Shown piece after piece: positions 9,789 to 21,985 of a stretch of DNA of 40,292 bases. Each line of letters opens with the position of its first letter. Positions within the stretch are counted from its first letter, which is position 1. The stretch comes from Diphasiastrum complanatum (taxonomy: Eukaryota > Streptophyta > Lycopodiopsida > Lycopodiales > Lycopodiaceae): contig MU835287.1 of assembly GCA_029204225.1 (NCBI GenBank), forward strand, positions 1-40,292, in the 5' to 3' direction. A model generated the notes under the pieces. It did not search any database and was not told where the DNA came from. It saw only the letters and a program-made list of their open reading frames with translations. Made by a program: the position numbers and the translations under genes.

Positions 9789-12434
9789 ATGGCATCTATG
9801 AATGTTTATCTTTTGGATTCTAGTGATAGGTTGAACAAATCAAACTATTCTATTTGGAAACTAAGAATGGAATCAATCCTTGTAATGAGATGGGCTTTCT
9901 ATATGTTGAAGGAGTCTTGTACATTCCTAGCATCACTAAGAATCTACTTAGTGTTGGGCAAATGGTTTATAATGATTTTTGTGTGGAATTCACATTTAAT
10001 TATTGTTACATAAAGAAGAAAGACAAGGTTATTGCTAAAGGCACTAGACTTGGAAAGCTTTACAAGTTAGATGCTTTTGTTGACACCACTGTTGTGATGC
10101 TAGCTGAGGGAGACAAATTGTCAAATTTTGATCTTTGGCACAAAAGACTTGGACACATCAATCCAAGTTCCATGGAGGCTATGTGCAAGGAGGAGCTTGT
10201 TTTAGGCCTTCCAAGGTCCTTAGCAAAGGAGGAAAAGGTTTGTGAAGCTGTGCACTATCCAAGGCACATAAGAAGGCTTTTCCAAGCTCTATCACAAAAA
10301 CATCTCATCCTCTTGAACTAATACATTCGGATGTTCACTTTGCTAGCACTAAGTCAAACGGTGGAGCTTCAATTTTTGTAACATTCCTAGATGATTTTTC
10401 AAGATATTGTTGGGTTTTCTTGCTTTCCTCCAAGGCTCAAGTGTTTGAAATCTTTGTCAAGTTCAAAAAATTTGTTGAGAAGCATCATAATCAAAGTATG
10501 AAGATCTTTAGAAGTGATAATGGAGGAGAGTATATCTCCAATAAGTTCAATGGTCTTTCTGAGGAAGAGGGAATCAAGAAGGAGCTATTTGTTCCTACAC
10601 CCCTCAATAAAATGGGGTGGTCGGGAGGAGAGATAGAACATTATGTGAGTGTTCTAAAGCCTTGAGATTAGATGCATGCTTGCCAAAGTCATTTTGGGGT
10701 GAGTCACTCACTTGTGCCAATTATTTGATCAATAGAGTTTGATGTAAATCTATTGATGGTAAAACTCCTTTCAAAGTTTTGTATGGAAGAAAGTCTAACC
10801 TCAAGCACTTGAAAGTTTTTGGATGCACTTGTTATGTGCATGGAACCTTTGGAGACAAGGACAAAGGAAAATCCATCATCAACAAAGGGGAACATGCTCG
10901 GGCACGACAAATCAAGTAAGGGATACAAGATATGTCTTCCATCCTTGGATAAGTTTGTGGTATCTAGAGATGTAATTTTTGATGAATACAAAATTCACAA
11001 ACTTGATGATGGCTCAACCATCTTAACAATGAAGAGGATAGTGGCCGAGAATCAAGATGATCTTGATTTTGAGGAGGAGCCTAAGGAGGAGCTTGAACCA
11101 AGTCAATCTACCACACCTAGAAGATCATCAAGGGTAAGAATAGAGCCAACAAGGCTGAAATATCAAGGAAAGGGGCAGCAAGCTGAGGTTAATCCATCCA
11201 CGTCTTTTTCTATTATGTCAAGTTTTGATGAACCTTCAAAAGTAGAAGATGCTTTGAGTCCAAAAGAATGGTACCAAGCTATGCTAGATGAATATAATGC
11301 TTTGATGGATAATGGCACTTGGATCCTTGTTGATAGACCTTCTAATAATGTGATAGGATGTAAATGGTGTTCAAACTCAAGATAAATTCAAATGGAAGCA
11401 TAAGCAAACACAAAGCAAGGCTAGTTTCCAAGGGATATGCCCAGGTGGAGGGCATATATTATGTGGAGACTTTTGCACCCATGGTCAAGATGGTCACAAT
11501 AAGGTTAATTCTTGCCCTTGACTCTCATTTTGAATGGATGTTTTTTCAAATGGATGTGTCAAATGCATTTCTTAATGGATTCTTGGAAGAAGACATATTC
11601 ATCGAGCAGCCTCAAGGATTCATCAAGCTTGGGTTGGAGGACAAGGTTTGTCATCTACAAAGGAGCATCTATGGCTTGAAGCAAGCCTCTAGGTCTTGGA
11701 ACTCAAGACTACATGATTATATTGTTTCACTCGGTTTCTCTCAAAGTGAATATGATCCTAGATTATATCTTGAGTTTGATAATCAAGGTATTGTACTTTT
11801 TCTAATCTATGTTGATGACATCATCCTTAGTAGTGATAGTATTGTTAGAATCAAGAGAGTCAAGATAGATCTTTCATTAGAGTTCAAAATGGTAGATCTA
11901 GGTGATCTTCATTATATTTTGGGCATAGAAGTCATTAGAGTATCAATTTTATCATCATTTGTCAAACAAACTATGCTCAAAGTTTTCTAAAGAAGTTTAA
12001 GATGCAAGATTGCAAGTATGTAGAAACTCCTATGGAGCAATATGTAAAAGTGCATAATAAAGATGATGAAAGATCTTGCATGGACATCACTTTATATAGA
12101 CAACTTATAGACTCCTTAATTTGGATTACTATTACTAGGCCTCATCTTAGCTTTAGTGATGTATATTGAGTCAATACATGCAAGATCCATTGAACATGCC
12201 AAAAGGATCATGAGGTACATCTCAGGTACACTAGACTTTGGTATTCTCTATGGAGGAGATGTAACTGACTTGCATGCCTATAGTGATTCAGATTTTGCAG
12301 GTGACAAGAGAAGATCGACAAGTGCATATGCAACTTTCATAGGTGATGGAGTAGTTTCTTGGCTATCAAAAAAACAAGAAACAATCTCACTCTCTTCAAC
12401 CGAGGCCGAGTAAAAGACACTTACTACAACGACC
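9789..12434 (+). pseudogene. Copia B gag-pol, 5' part up to RNase H, split by copia C
   Basis: Gag opens MASMNVYLLDSSDRLNKSNY and IWKLRMESIL, then jumps at about 9880 into VEGVLYIPSITKNLLSVGQM, so the rest of gag, the zinc knuckle and the protease active site are deleted. The pre-integrase motif LWHKRLGH (about 10135), integrase HSDVHF (about 10326) and RSDNGGEY (about 10510) follow. RT has QMDVSNAFLNGFLEEDIF, SIYGLKQASRSW and YVDDIILS (about 11808). RNase H has YSDSDFAGDKRRST (about 12280) and SLSSTEAE followed by TAA at 12411-12413 where tyrosine is expected. The reading stops at 12434 in LTTT, exactly where copia C is inserted, and resumes at 18403. It needs several frameshifts to read through, so it is dead. 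Confidence 0.92.
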
Positions 12435-13047
12435 TGTCAAAATATTGAAAAATCTATCTAATGTTGTGAGTATGGGTCCTAAAAATGCCAAAGATGAATT
12501 GAGCTCTTTTGGCTTAGTAAAGACCCATCTTAAAATTAAATATTCAAGGTAGGTAGAAGTAGAAACTCGAGCTACCATAGGAATTGCCATTTGTACTTTA
12601 CATGCCACATTTAATGCATGAAAAGACTAGGTGGCACAATTAGACATAGTGAGGTGGCTTGAATAAGTCTAGATAGCTTGAGAGGTGGATCCACAACTCC
12701 AATTCAACTCAAAGTAGGAGGAGAGTCCATGGATCTATATATATGTGATGTACTCTCATTGAGAAAATTATGAAATTTGTGTTTAATGAAAATGTGGAGA
12801 CAAGCTCTTTGTGCCCTCTCTCTCTCCACGAGTTTTGTACTTCTTATTTTCTCTCTCTAGCCGAGTAGAGGCATTTATGATGCTTAGTCTTATGTTTTGT
12901 TGACAGATCTTGCTTGTAACACAATAATATTGCTTGTATGATCAACTTTCCTATTGACAACCAATGCTATTCTGATCTTTATGTTGTTAGTGGGCTTAGG
13001 AGATCAAAAATACATGTGTTGGGCGTTCCACATGTGTGAATTCAGCA
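12435..13047 (+). repeat. 5' LTR of copia C
   Basis: It starts TGTCAAAATATTG, ends GTGTGAATTCAGCA, and matches 17790-18402 over its full length. A TATA box TATATATATG (12736-12745) marks the probable promoter in U3. Confidence 0.96.
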
Positions 13048-13059
13048 TGGTATCAGAGC
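13048..13059 (+). other. Primer-binding site of copia C
   Basis: TGGTATCAGAGC directly follows the LTR and is the classical plant copia site complementary to the initiator tRNA-Met 3' end. Confidence 0.95.
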
Positions 13060-13802
13060 CTACCTAAGTTTTACAAGCAAATCCAATCAAAAAGTTTGCA
13101 GATCTGATCAGATTTCAAGCTAGGAACCGTCTAGATTCTACTTTCTAGTTAGTTTGCAGTTTTCTGGTGATTTAGAGCTTCAAACCACATTGAATGGGCC
13201 AGATCAGGTACTGTACAAAATTTCAGGTGCTGGCACGTGTGAAATCCGCCCATTTTCAGATTGGTGGTTCTCTCTCACCTTAGATCCAAATTTCTTGCAA
13301 ATCAACCCACTAGAAAGCTAGAAATGTTGAGAATTTGATACAATTTGAATCATGACAGTTGGATAAGCCAATCAAAAGTTATAAGCTTTTGAAGAGTCGT
13401 AGGTAGGGCACCTAGACTTGTGGCAAATCGTGTGTACATGTCATTTATTACTTGAATGATCACAAAAGTCATCCAGAAGCTGCACAATCTCATCTATATG
13501 TGATTTAGACATATTATAAGTTCTAGGCAAATTGTTTCATACAAATAGATTGTATTTGAGTCAATTTGACATTTTTTGGAATATTTCACACGTGTGAAAT
13601 TCAGAGAACCATAACTTTTGCCATACTTCATCCTTTTTTATGATTCAACTCTTGTTTTAGAGAGATTGTCAAGCTAGTGAAATCTATCTCACTGTTTGTT
13701 GCTTAGTCATACATAGGATTTGGTTTTGTACCCTTGATTGGTTCCTATAGTGAGAAAATAAGCAATTCTTTCATCCATCTTTTTTTATTTCCATCATTCT
13801 TT
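13060..13802 (+). other. Leader of copia C between PBS and gag
   Basis: About 740 bp with no coding motif lie between PBS and gag start. It would be the packaging and dimerisation leader of the genomic RNA, by position. It contains CACACGTGTG near 13587, a perfect 10-bp palindrome; a related form, ACACGTGTGAA, ends the C-family 3' LTR. Confidence 0.6.
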
Positions 13803-16800
13803 ATGACTTCAATGGGAGTCTTTCTATTAGAAGCAAGTGAAAGATTGTCAACCTCCAATTACTCAATTTGGAAGGTTAGAATGGAATCTGTCTTAATACT
13901 ACAAAATGTGATGGATATTGTACTTGGAATTGAAGAAGAACCACAAATTCCTTAAGAAATTCCAAAGTACAAAAAGAGAGCCAGGATGGCTCTGCATTAT
14001 ATTAAGATGAATGTCTCAAATGACATCTTAAGAGAAATTGGTGCTTGTACTAATGCCAAAGATGCTTGGGATACTCTCAAGTCTATCTATGAGGCAAAAA
14101 ATACTTCTAGATTTCTAACACTAAGAAACCAAATTTTTCAAAGTGTACAGAGAAGTGATGAATGTGCTTCAGCTTAAGTAATGAGAGTTAAAGACCTCCA
14201 TAGAGAATTGTCATGCATAGGAGACTCCATCAACCAAAATGAACTTGTTCAAGTCATACTTAATGGGTTAAAGGAGGAATATGAAAACCTTGTTCAGAGT
14301 TATGCCATTAAGGAGGAGCTACCAAGTTTGGAAGCACTCCAAAGTGTGCTCATTTCTGAAGAATCAAGACAAGAGTATAAACTCTTGAAAATGGAGAGAC
14401 TGTCTCTCAACATTGATGGTAAAGCTCTCTTTACCAAAGACAAGCACAAGACAAAAAGTAAGAATCAACACCAATCCTCTTCAAGCAAGAACAATCTTAT
14501 TTCCAAGGAGAAAGGAGATAAGGATGAGTCCTCTCAAACTTCCACATCCAAGAAGAAGAAGAAGAACATCAAGTGTTTCTTTTGTGGCAAGAAGGGGCAT
14601 TATGCCACCAATTGCTTCAAGAAGAAGATTCAATTCAAGCAAGCCAGCATTTCTAATGAAGAGAAGGAAGATGCTCATGCAAGTGATGGAGAGGGATCTC
14701 TTATGGTCTCGAGTTTTTCTTCATCACCTTTCAAGAAGGATGGTTCGTGGTATATCGACAGTGGAGCTTCTTCACATATGTATAGCTCCAAGTATTCTTT
14801 TTCATCCATGTCACCTTATGAAGCAGCCAAGAAGTCCATCTACACAGCAAATGATCATGAGTGTGCTATTGAAGGCATAGGGACCATTCTCTTAAAGCTT
14901 TCTTCATCAAAAGTTCTTTCTCTGTCTAATGTACTTTTTGTTCCCAAGTTAACAAAAAATCTTATTAATGTTGGGCAATTGTTTGATAGTGGACTAGATG
15001 TGAATTTCAATGTTGATACATGTACAATCAAGAAGCATGATGAGATCCTTGCATTTGGGTCTAGATATGGTGGAATCTACAAGCTTGATCCCAAAGAGTA
15101 TGCTAACTCTTGTGATAGTGCTTTTGCTACTCATATGTCTTTGGAGGAACTATGGCATAGAAGGTTGGGACATCCTAACTATAATTCTATGGTGTCCATG
15201 GTCAAGAAAGCCAAAGCTATTGGCTTGCCTAATCTTATCTCCAAGAATTTCAAGCCATGTGAGGCTTGTGCCATATCTAAGTCTCATAAGAAGCCTTTTT
15301 CGAAGTCATCTATCAAGACTACACATCCATTGGAGCTCATACACTCGGATGTGCACTTCTCATCTTCAAAGAGCAAGGGTGTTGCTACTTGCTTTGTAGC
15401 TTTCATTGATGATTTCACTAGATTTACTTGGGTATATCTTCTAGCTTCAAAATCTATGGTGTTTGACTATTTCCTAAAGTTCAAAGCTCTAGTTGAAAAG
15501 CAATTTTCTTACAAAATCAAGATTCTTAGAAGTGATGGAGGTGGTGAGTACACTTCCAATAAATTTCATGATTATTGTGAGCTTGAAGGCATTAAAAGAG
15601 AGTTTTCTTGTGCATATACACCATCTCAAAATGGGGTGGCTGAAAGAAAGAACAGAACACTGTGTGAATGTGCCAAAACCATTAGAATTGAGGCCAAAAG
15701 ACTTTTGGGGTGAGGCTATCAATTGTTCAAACTATCTTTGCAATAGACTCCCTCATGTTGCACTTGGAGGAAAGTCACCATATGAAGCACTCTATTTGAA
15801 GAAACCTAAGGTTGAACACCTTAGAGTATTCGAATGCATATGCTTTGTCCATATTCCCTTGGAAATGAGAAAGAAGGATGATCTTTGTGCAAGCAAAGGA
15901 GTAATGGTTGGATATTCATCCAACAAGAAAGCCTATCGAATCTACATGCTCTCTACCTCTAAAGTAATTGATAGTAGAGATGTAGTTTTTCATGAAGAAG
16001 AAAAGTCCAATCTTGGAGGGGCCGAGATCAAGCAACCTCAAAATCTATCACCTATTGTTATTGAAGACAATCAACATATGGAGGAGTCAAGATTTGAAGA
16101 TGGAAGTCCTTGGATTTTCACTCCTAGAAGATCCATGAGGGAGAGATCCGAGCCCAAGAGGCTCACTTATGATGACAAAGGAAAACAAGTGGATCTTGAT
16201 TCCACTTATGCTTGTTTTGTTTCTCATGAGGAGCCCAAAGATGTTCAAGAAGCCCTCAATACCAAGGAGTGGTATGAGGCCATGAAGATTGAATATGATG
16301 CCTTGATCACCAACCACACATGGGAGCTAGTGGATCCACCACCTAACATGCATGTCATTGGATGCAAGTGGGTGTTCAAGATCAAGTACAATCATGATGG
16401 CTCCATCAACAAGTACAAGGCAAGATTATGTGCTAAAGGCTTTGCACAAATATATGGCCTTGACTATGAAGAAACCTTTACTCCTGTAGCAAAGATGGTG
16501 ACAATAAGAATCATAATCTCTCTTGCCTTATTTTTTAAGTGGAAATCGTTTCAACTTGATGTCTCCAACACTTTTTTGAATGGCTATCTTGAGGAGGAGA
16601 TATACATGGAACAGCCTCAAGGATTTATCAAGGATAAATCTAAGGTGTGTTTGCTATTTAGAAGTCTTTATGGCTTAAAGCAAGCACCTAGATCATGGTA
16701 TTCAAGACTCAACAACTTTCTACTTTCATTAGGATTTGTGCTTAGTGACTATGATCCTTCTATGTACTTAAAGTTTGATGGTAGTAATATTGTCATTCTC

Positions 16801-17771
16801 CTACTATATGTAGATGACATCATTTTTAGTGGAAGTTGTTTGATGCTAGTTCAAGAAATCAAGGATGCATTAGGAAAAGAATTTAAAATGCAAGATCTAG
16901 GAGAGATCCATTACATTTTAGGCCTTGAGATTGATTTTCATGAAGAGTATGCTTTTATTTGTCAATCTTGATATGTCTTTTCTATGTTAAGAAAATTCAA
17001 TATGCAAAATTGTAAAGGCATAGATACTCCCATGGAGCAACATGTAAAGGATCCTATTAAAGGTGATGAAAGATCCTTCGAGGACATCACACTTTATAGG
17101 AGTCTTATAGGCTCTTTAATTTGGCTTACTATCACTAGACTGGATTTGAGCTATTGTGTGCACAAATTGAGTCAATTTATGCAAGATCCCAGGATCCAAC
17201 ACTGGAAGATGGCCAAGAGAGTTCTAAGATATGTACCTTCTACTCAAGATTATGGTTTATTGTACAAGAATGAAGATCTAACCATTATTGGCTATTCGGA
17301 TTCCGATTTTGCAAGTGATAAAATGGATCGAAAGTCCATTAATGCATATACTATTTTTCTTGGAGGCAATCTTGTGTCTTGGCTTTCAAAGAAGCAAGAT
17401 ACCATATCTCTATCATCTTGTGAGGCCGAGTACAAAGCACTCACTACAACAACTAAAGAGGTGCTTTGGATAAAGAGGTTAATCATGGAGCTAAAGTGCA
17501 TCAAAGAGGATGATCTTCCCTTGATCAAATGTGACAACATATCGGCACAAGCTCTTGTAAACAATCCTATTTTTCATGCAAGAAGCAAGATATAGAAGTG
17601 GCACACCATTTTGTAAGGAAAAATATCATTGGAGATGAAATCAACTTATAACATGTAGACACATCTTCGTGTATTGTTGATCTTCTCACAAAGCCACTTT
17701 GCAAAAGTGCCTTCTCAAAGCATAGGTCTAATCTTGGTCTTATCTCAAGATCAATGCTTGATCCACATTAG
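13803..17771 (+). pseudogene. Gag-pol polyprotein of copia C, few lesions
   Basis: Gag starts MTSMGVFLLEASERLSTSNY. Stops (TAA) at 13953 and 14175 interrupt it, then the frame stays open to 15713. The CCHC knuckle CFFCGKKGHYATNC is intact (about 14575), the protease has WYIDSGASSHMY (about 14749), pre-integrase has LWHRRLGHPN (about 15150), and integrase has HSDVHF, FIDDFTRFTW, RSDGGGEY and SQNGVAERKNRT. A frameshift at about 15690 precedes the integrase C-terminus. RT has FQLDVSNTFLNGYLEEEIYM, SLYGLKQAPRSWYSR and LLYVDDIIFSG (about 16803), all intact. TGA at 16969-16971 separates RT from RNase H (YSDSDFASDKMDRKS, SLSSCEAEYKAL). A second frameshift near 17590 precedes LLTKPL and the terminal SMLDPH-stop. 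The enzyme motifs survive but at least five lesions make it inactive. Confidence 0.95.
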
Positions 17772-17779
17772 ATACATTT

Positions 17780-17789
17780 TTAGGAGGAG
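17780..17789 (+). other. Polypurine tract of copia C
   Basis: TTAGGAGGAG ends one base before the 3' LTR and is the expected plus-strand primer site. Confidence 0.85.
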
Positions 17790-18402
17790 TGTCAAAATAT
17801 TGAAAAATCTATCTAATGTTGTGAGTATGGGTCCTAAAAATGCCAAAGATGAATTGAGCTCTTTTGGCTTAGTAAAGACCCATCTTGGAATAAAATATTC
17901 AAGGTAAGTAGAAGTAGAAACTTGAGCTACCATGGGAATTGCCATTTGTACTTTACATGCCATATTTAATGCATGGAAAGATTAGGTGGCACAATTAGAC
18001 ATAGTGAAGTGGCTTGAATAAGTCTAGATAGCTTGAGAGGTGGATCCACAGCTCCAATTCAACTCAAAGTAGGAGGAGAGTCCATGGATCTATATATATG
18101 TGATGTATTCTCATTGAGAAAATTATGAAATTTGTGTGTAATGCAAATTTGGAGACAAGCTCTTTGTGCCCTCTCTCTCTCCACGAGTTTTGTCCTTCTT
18201 ATTTTCTCTCTCTAGTCGAGTAGAGTCATTTATGATGCTTAGTCTTATGTTTTGTTGACAGATCTTGCTTGTAACACAATAATATTGCTTGTATGATCAA
18301 CTTTCCTATTGACAACCAATGCTAGTCTGATCTTTATGGTGTTATTGGGCTTAGGAGATCAAAAATACATGTGTTAGGCGTCCCACACGTGTGAATTTAG
18401 CA
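17790..18402 (+). repeat. 3' LTR of copia C
   Basis: It is 613 bp, TGTCAAAATATTG to GTGTGAATTTAGCA, collinear with the 5' LTR without indels by eye; about 25 substitutions, mostly transitions, separate them. Confidence 0.96.
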
Positions 18403-18725
18403 CAACCAAGGAAGTGCTTTGGGTAAAGAGACTATTGGTGGAGCTACAGATTATAGATCCAAAGGATGTACCAATAATCGATAATGACAACATTTCAGCT
18501 CAACATCTTGCATCAAATCCAATTTTCCATGCAAGATCCAAACACACAGAGATTTGTCATAACTTTGTCAAGGAAAAGGTTCAAGAAAAAGAGATCTCTT
18601 TGTAACATGTATCAAGTAGTGAATGTGTGGCTGATGCACTCACTAAACCTCTTCAAAGAGTAGCATTCATAAAGTTAAGAACCTCTCTTGGAGTGATTAG
18701 TAGATCTATGTTAGATCCAAACTAG
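18403..18725 (+). pseudogene. Copia B RNase H, 3' part, after the nested element
   Basis: The reading TTKEVLWVKRLLVELQIIDP continues the RNase H domain cut at 12434. It includes NISAQHLASNPIFHARSKHTE, a TAA stop at 18603, then ECVADALTKPLQRVAF and the terminal SMLDPN-stop (TAG 18723-18725), the normal C-terminus of this copia lineage. The 'HARSKHTE' motif matches copia C, so host and guest element are relatives. Confidence 0.92.
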
Positions 18726-18738
18726 TTGAAAGCAGGAG

Positions 18739-19020
18739 TGTTAAAATTCACAAGCTAGTTTCGACCAATTTTGGTCATATGTATTGTAATTGGCAAGATG
18801 GCCATGTAATTGGATGCCACACACGCCAAATAGCATAGGATGCTTTTCCAAAGCTTTATTGTACATGCTACATTGTGATGGCACATTTGAAAAGAGACCA
18901 AAAATCCAATGAAGAGGATTTTTATCAAACCCAAGTCCTCCCTAGAACACTTAAATTGTCTGTAGAAGAAAGACCTAAAGCAAAGGCTAAAATATTTCAT
19001 CCACATATTTTTGTAAGTGT
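18739..19020 (+). repeat. 3' LTR of copia B, right end uncertain
   Basis: AGCAGGAG (18731-18738) is a purine tract and TGTTAAAATTCACAAGC opens the LTR. The sequence differs from the LTRs of C and D. I cannot fix the end because no 5' copy was found; 19020 is a guess at where the LTR-like composition changes. Confidence 0.55.
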
Positions 19021-19212
19021 ATAAACCAACACCGTTGCGAGTTGAATGGCTAATTTTGCGGTCTAAAGAGAAACTTATGGAATATTCCCTAAAATTCTCT
19101 TAAAAATCTTATAAATTTAACATGATTTGAAATATACTATGCGCACGTATAAAACAAATACAAAAATTACTAAAAAGAAAGACTTTTGTGCATTTTGAAC
19201 CCCTTAAAAATT
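19021..19212. other. Short spacer, nothing recognised
   Basis: AT-rich, no coding or repeat signal seen between the B LTR and the 3' end of the DUF7869 relic. Confidence 0.5.
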
Positions 19213-21502
19213 CTAAAAATAACATCTTTTTGTATAAATGTTGACACTAAAATTTGATCCTGGCAAAGTAAGATTTAGTATGCTTAAAATTTTTTGAATG
19301 ATTGAAATCTTCGTGGAAACATTTAACATAACATGAAAGCACATGTCACTTTGACTTTCATAACCATTAGCATCTCCTGTGAACATTGATGAACCATAAG
19401 ATGTTGAATCCTCCTCTTCACTATTGACAAGAACACCACCATCCTCCAAATGCAGATTGTAGGTTTTTGGCGTAGTTGCTTTTGAACGTGTGTGCCTACT
19501 TGGACCAGCAAAAGTTTGTTCAACGGAAGGAGTTGCATGAATTTTTGTTTTAAAATTATAATGGTTGATTTTCGAAGACGCCCAGTCCTTGTGAGCTTAA
19601 AATCATACACAAGAATATCCACTTCCGCAAGTTGCAACACACGTGTATGTCGGCTATTTTTTTTACTTCCGTTTCTTGGATGTGCCCTTTTCGGTACGCA
19701 ACATATCTAATGAGTATTTCCCTCTATAAGCATCAACATGATCTGTTTGAAACCAATGTACAATAATCAAAGTTATTAGATTTGATATGACATCTCTAGA
19801 CATAGACAACACCTTGGCAATCCAAAATGGATGTTGCAATAGATCGTCAGATGAAAGTGTTGCAATCAATGAACCTTCTTTCAAATCTTGTGGATCCCCA
19901 CACCATGTTTCCTCCATTTGATTTCTTCTTGCCATTGATCTTCTTGAGCCAAGATATATTTCTCTATTCTCGGAACGAGGAATGATATATTCTTGAGGCA
20001 CATGAGGAATGATTGAAATGTCGATATCTTTTGTAGTTGATACATTTGGCCACACAAACTCGGCAGACAAATCATTATGGTCATTGTTAATTCTATCCAA
20101 TATACATTCATGTTTTGCAAAGAAACCATTCCACCAATCACAGCTATCATCACCTGCATATTTCTTTGCTTTGTCGAGAAGAAGTCTTTGCTCTCATAGA
20201 CAAACCATATAATTGATCGCTCTATTTTTCTTTTCTGCATCTTTCACAACTCTTTTTTATTTAATAGAGGCATTTGCTTGGTTGCTTTCATATCGATTTT
20301 GGGAATGAATTTTAGAAACTTCAGTCCATCCTTTGGAAGCGATTCTGTTCCAAACGACAATTGTTTTGCAAATAAACAAACATTGTCATTCTCTAAGGGT
20401 ATGATTCGGAAACAATGTTGAAAGCTAATATCATTTAGGTGTTCAAAACAAAAATTACTATTTCCACCCTTGGCAAATGACTTGAAATCAAAGGTTTCTA
20501 GCTAAAAGCATGGTTTGGTGGTATGAAAAAAGAACCCATTTTTCATTGTACCTTTTGGTAGTACGTTTCACTTTTTGGGGATTTTATTACTTTGAGTCCA
20601 CATTAAAAATGACATCACTTTTTAGTGGTAAGTCCAATTTCAGCGGAGACAAGTGTTTTCCAATTATATGTTACATGACATACTTTTGAGGTATAGTTAA
20701 AAAGTCATGGCAAGTCAAATGTATTAGTTAAAAATAGTGTATAATAACACAAAAGTGCATTTCTACACAAAAAAAGTAGTGTCCACCAAACCATGCTTTA
20801 AGCCTTCTCTAAAATGGAGTATAAGCTTCTTCAATGAGAGATATCATTCTAGGAAGAGTAAAAGCATCATGATGGGATAATTGCTTTGAAAAAATACTAA
20901 ACATTTGATCTATGTGGTCATGACTATGACCAACCAACAAAAAATTAAGTTTCACCTTTCTAAATATCTTTTTCGCCACCAACATATTGAGATATTCTAA
21001 AACCATTTGATTTTTATTTTCCCAAGCTATATTGTCCTGTTGTAAATAAAACACAAAGGGCAAGCTTTCGAGACAGGTAGATATCACCTTATGCATAATA
21101 GTAACAGTAAGGTTGGGATCATTGTGAGTATTTGGATATGTCAAAAAAGGTTTAGGATGCACACAGACGTTATATATTAAGCACCCAACAAGATGCATTT
21201 GAATCAATGTATCATTTGTAATCTCTTTTGGAGGTTGAGAAAAATGAGGTAAGTGGTCCATCCCATCAATAACCATCATAAGATATTTTTCTGGAGAAGA
21301 AAAACATTTTTTTTGATGGTGCATCTGCTGGTGAAGGAATCGTCGACGTCGCTAGCTCTGTTGTGTATATTTCAAAGTGAGTGAAGGGTGTGGATACAGT
21401 TGATTGTCCACCCAATTTTTTAAACATAGAGAGGGCGAAACAAGAGCGCATGAGAATTGAATACTGTAGTAACATGCCTTCTCTTTCGGATCCAATAACC
21501 AT
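19213..21502 (-). pseudogene. DUF7869-type protein, truncated and broken
   Basis: Reading leftwards, the first part (21502-21300) runs to PSPADAPSKK, where a frameshift in a run of eight T (near 21310) breaks it. The next open part (21324-20809) carries the DUF7869 hallmarks: YLMMVIDGMDHLPHF, NVCVHPKPFLTYPNTHNDPN, FYLQQDNIAWENKNQMVLEY and FLLVGHSHDHIDQMFSIFS. A TAG follows SLIEEAYTPF and a MITE is inserted just beyond (20506-20798). The remainder (20480-19213) has VWPNVSTT..., HPFWIAKVLSMSRD and IVHWFQTDHVDAYRGKYS, the small beta-rich C-terminal part usual in this family, broken by frameshifts. The N-terminal half is missing; copia F lies where it should be. DUF7869 proteins are multicopy in plants and animals with an RNase H-like look. 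Function is unknown and a transposon origin is possible. Confidence 0.75.
20506..20798. mobile_element. Tourist-like MITE (PIF/Harbinger type), 293 bp
   Basis: Perfect 16-bp terminal inverted repeats, AAGCATGGTTTGGTGG and its complement, bound the element. The flanks are TAA at 20503-20505 and TAA at 20799-20801, the 3-bp target site typical of PIF/Harbinger elements. It is non-coding and AT-rich, and sits in the DUF7869 relic. Confidence 0.92.
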
Positions 21503-21539
21503 TCATCCTGGTTTGTAAACAATGTTTGTTGGAACAGGC

Positions 21540-21911
21540 ATTAAAAATTTCATTTGCATTTTTTTACATTCATTTATTTTTCAAATATTATTCCGAATAT
21601 GAGTGATTAAAATGCATTGGTCTATGTAGGGACCACAACATTATAGTTAAGAAAAACACAATTGAAAACACCTGACCGGATCAATAACCACAGCACAACG
21701 TCAAGTGTAACAAGACCACAGAATTGCTCTCCTCAAACTGTATATTCAACTGACTCGTAAGTACAAAGATAAGTTGCTTAAAAACACTCAAAGGGATCGT
21801 AAAAGAAAGATGGCCCGATAACTCTGGAACTAAGCACACATGGTGCCGTCGAAATAAGAAAGCACTATATAAGTCGATCATTGCTATTTTAACTCTCTCC
21901 CTCAATGATCA
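21540..21911 (-). repeat. Candidate 3' LTR of copia F, left end uncertain
   Basis: On the minus strand the pol stop at 21986 is followed by an A/G-rich tract (AAAATAAAAAGAGACG) and then TGATCATTGAGGGAGAGAG, a possible LTR start at 21911, with a TATA-like TTATATAG about 40 bases on. No second copy exists in the window, so the other end is a guess. Confidence 0.4.
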
Positions 21912-21985
21912 ACGTCTCTTTTTATTTTAGAGTTTACTCTATTCATGGAACATACCTCCGTGATAGTATTACAAGTAAAGGCTTT

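Larger units (their letters stand above)
12435..18402 (+). mobile_element. Full-length Ty1/copia element C, nested in copia B
   Basis: Both LTRs (613 bp each), a PBS, gag-pol and a purine tract are present in 5968 bp. The flanks are CGACC (12430-12434) and CAACC (18403-18407), a 5-bp target duplication with one mismatch. Removing the element and one flank copy restores the RNase H reading LTTTTKEVLWVKRLL of copia B across the site. By hand count the LTRs differ at about 25 of 613 positions, so insertion is old but much younger than the decay of B. Confidence 0.95.
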
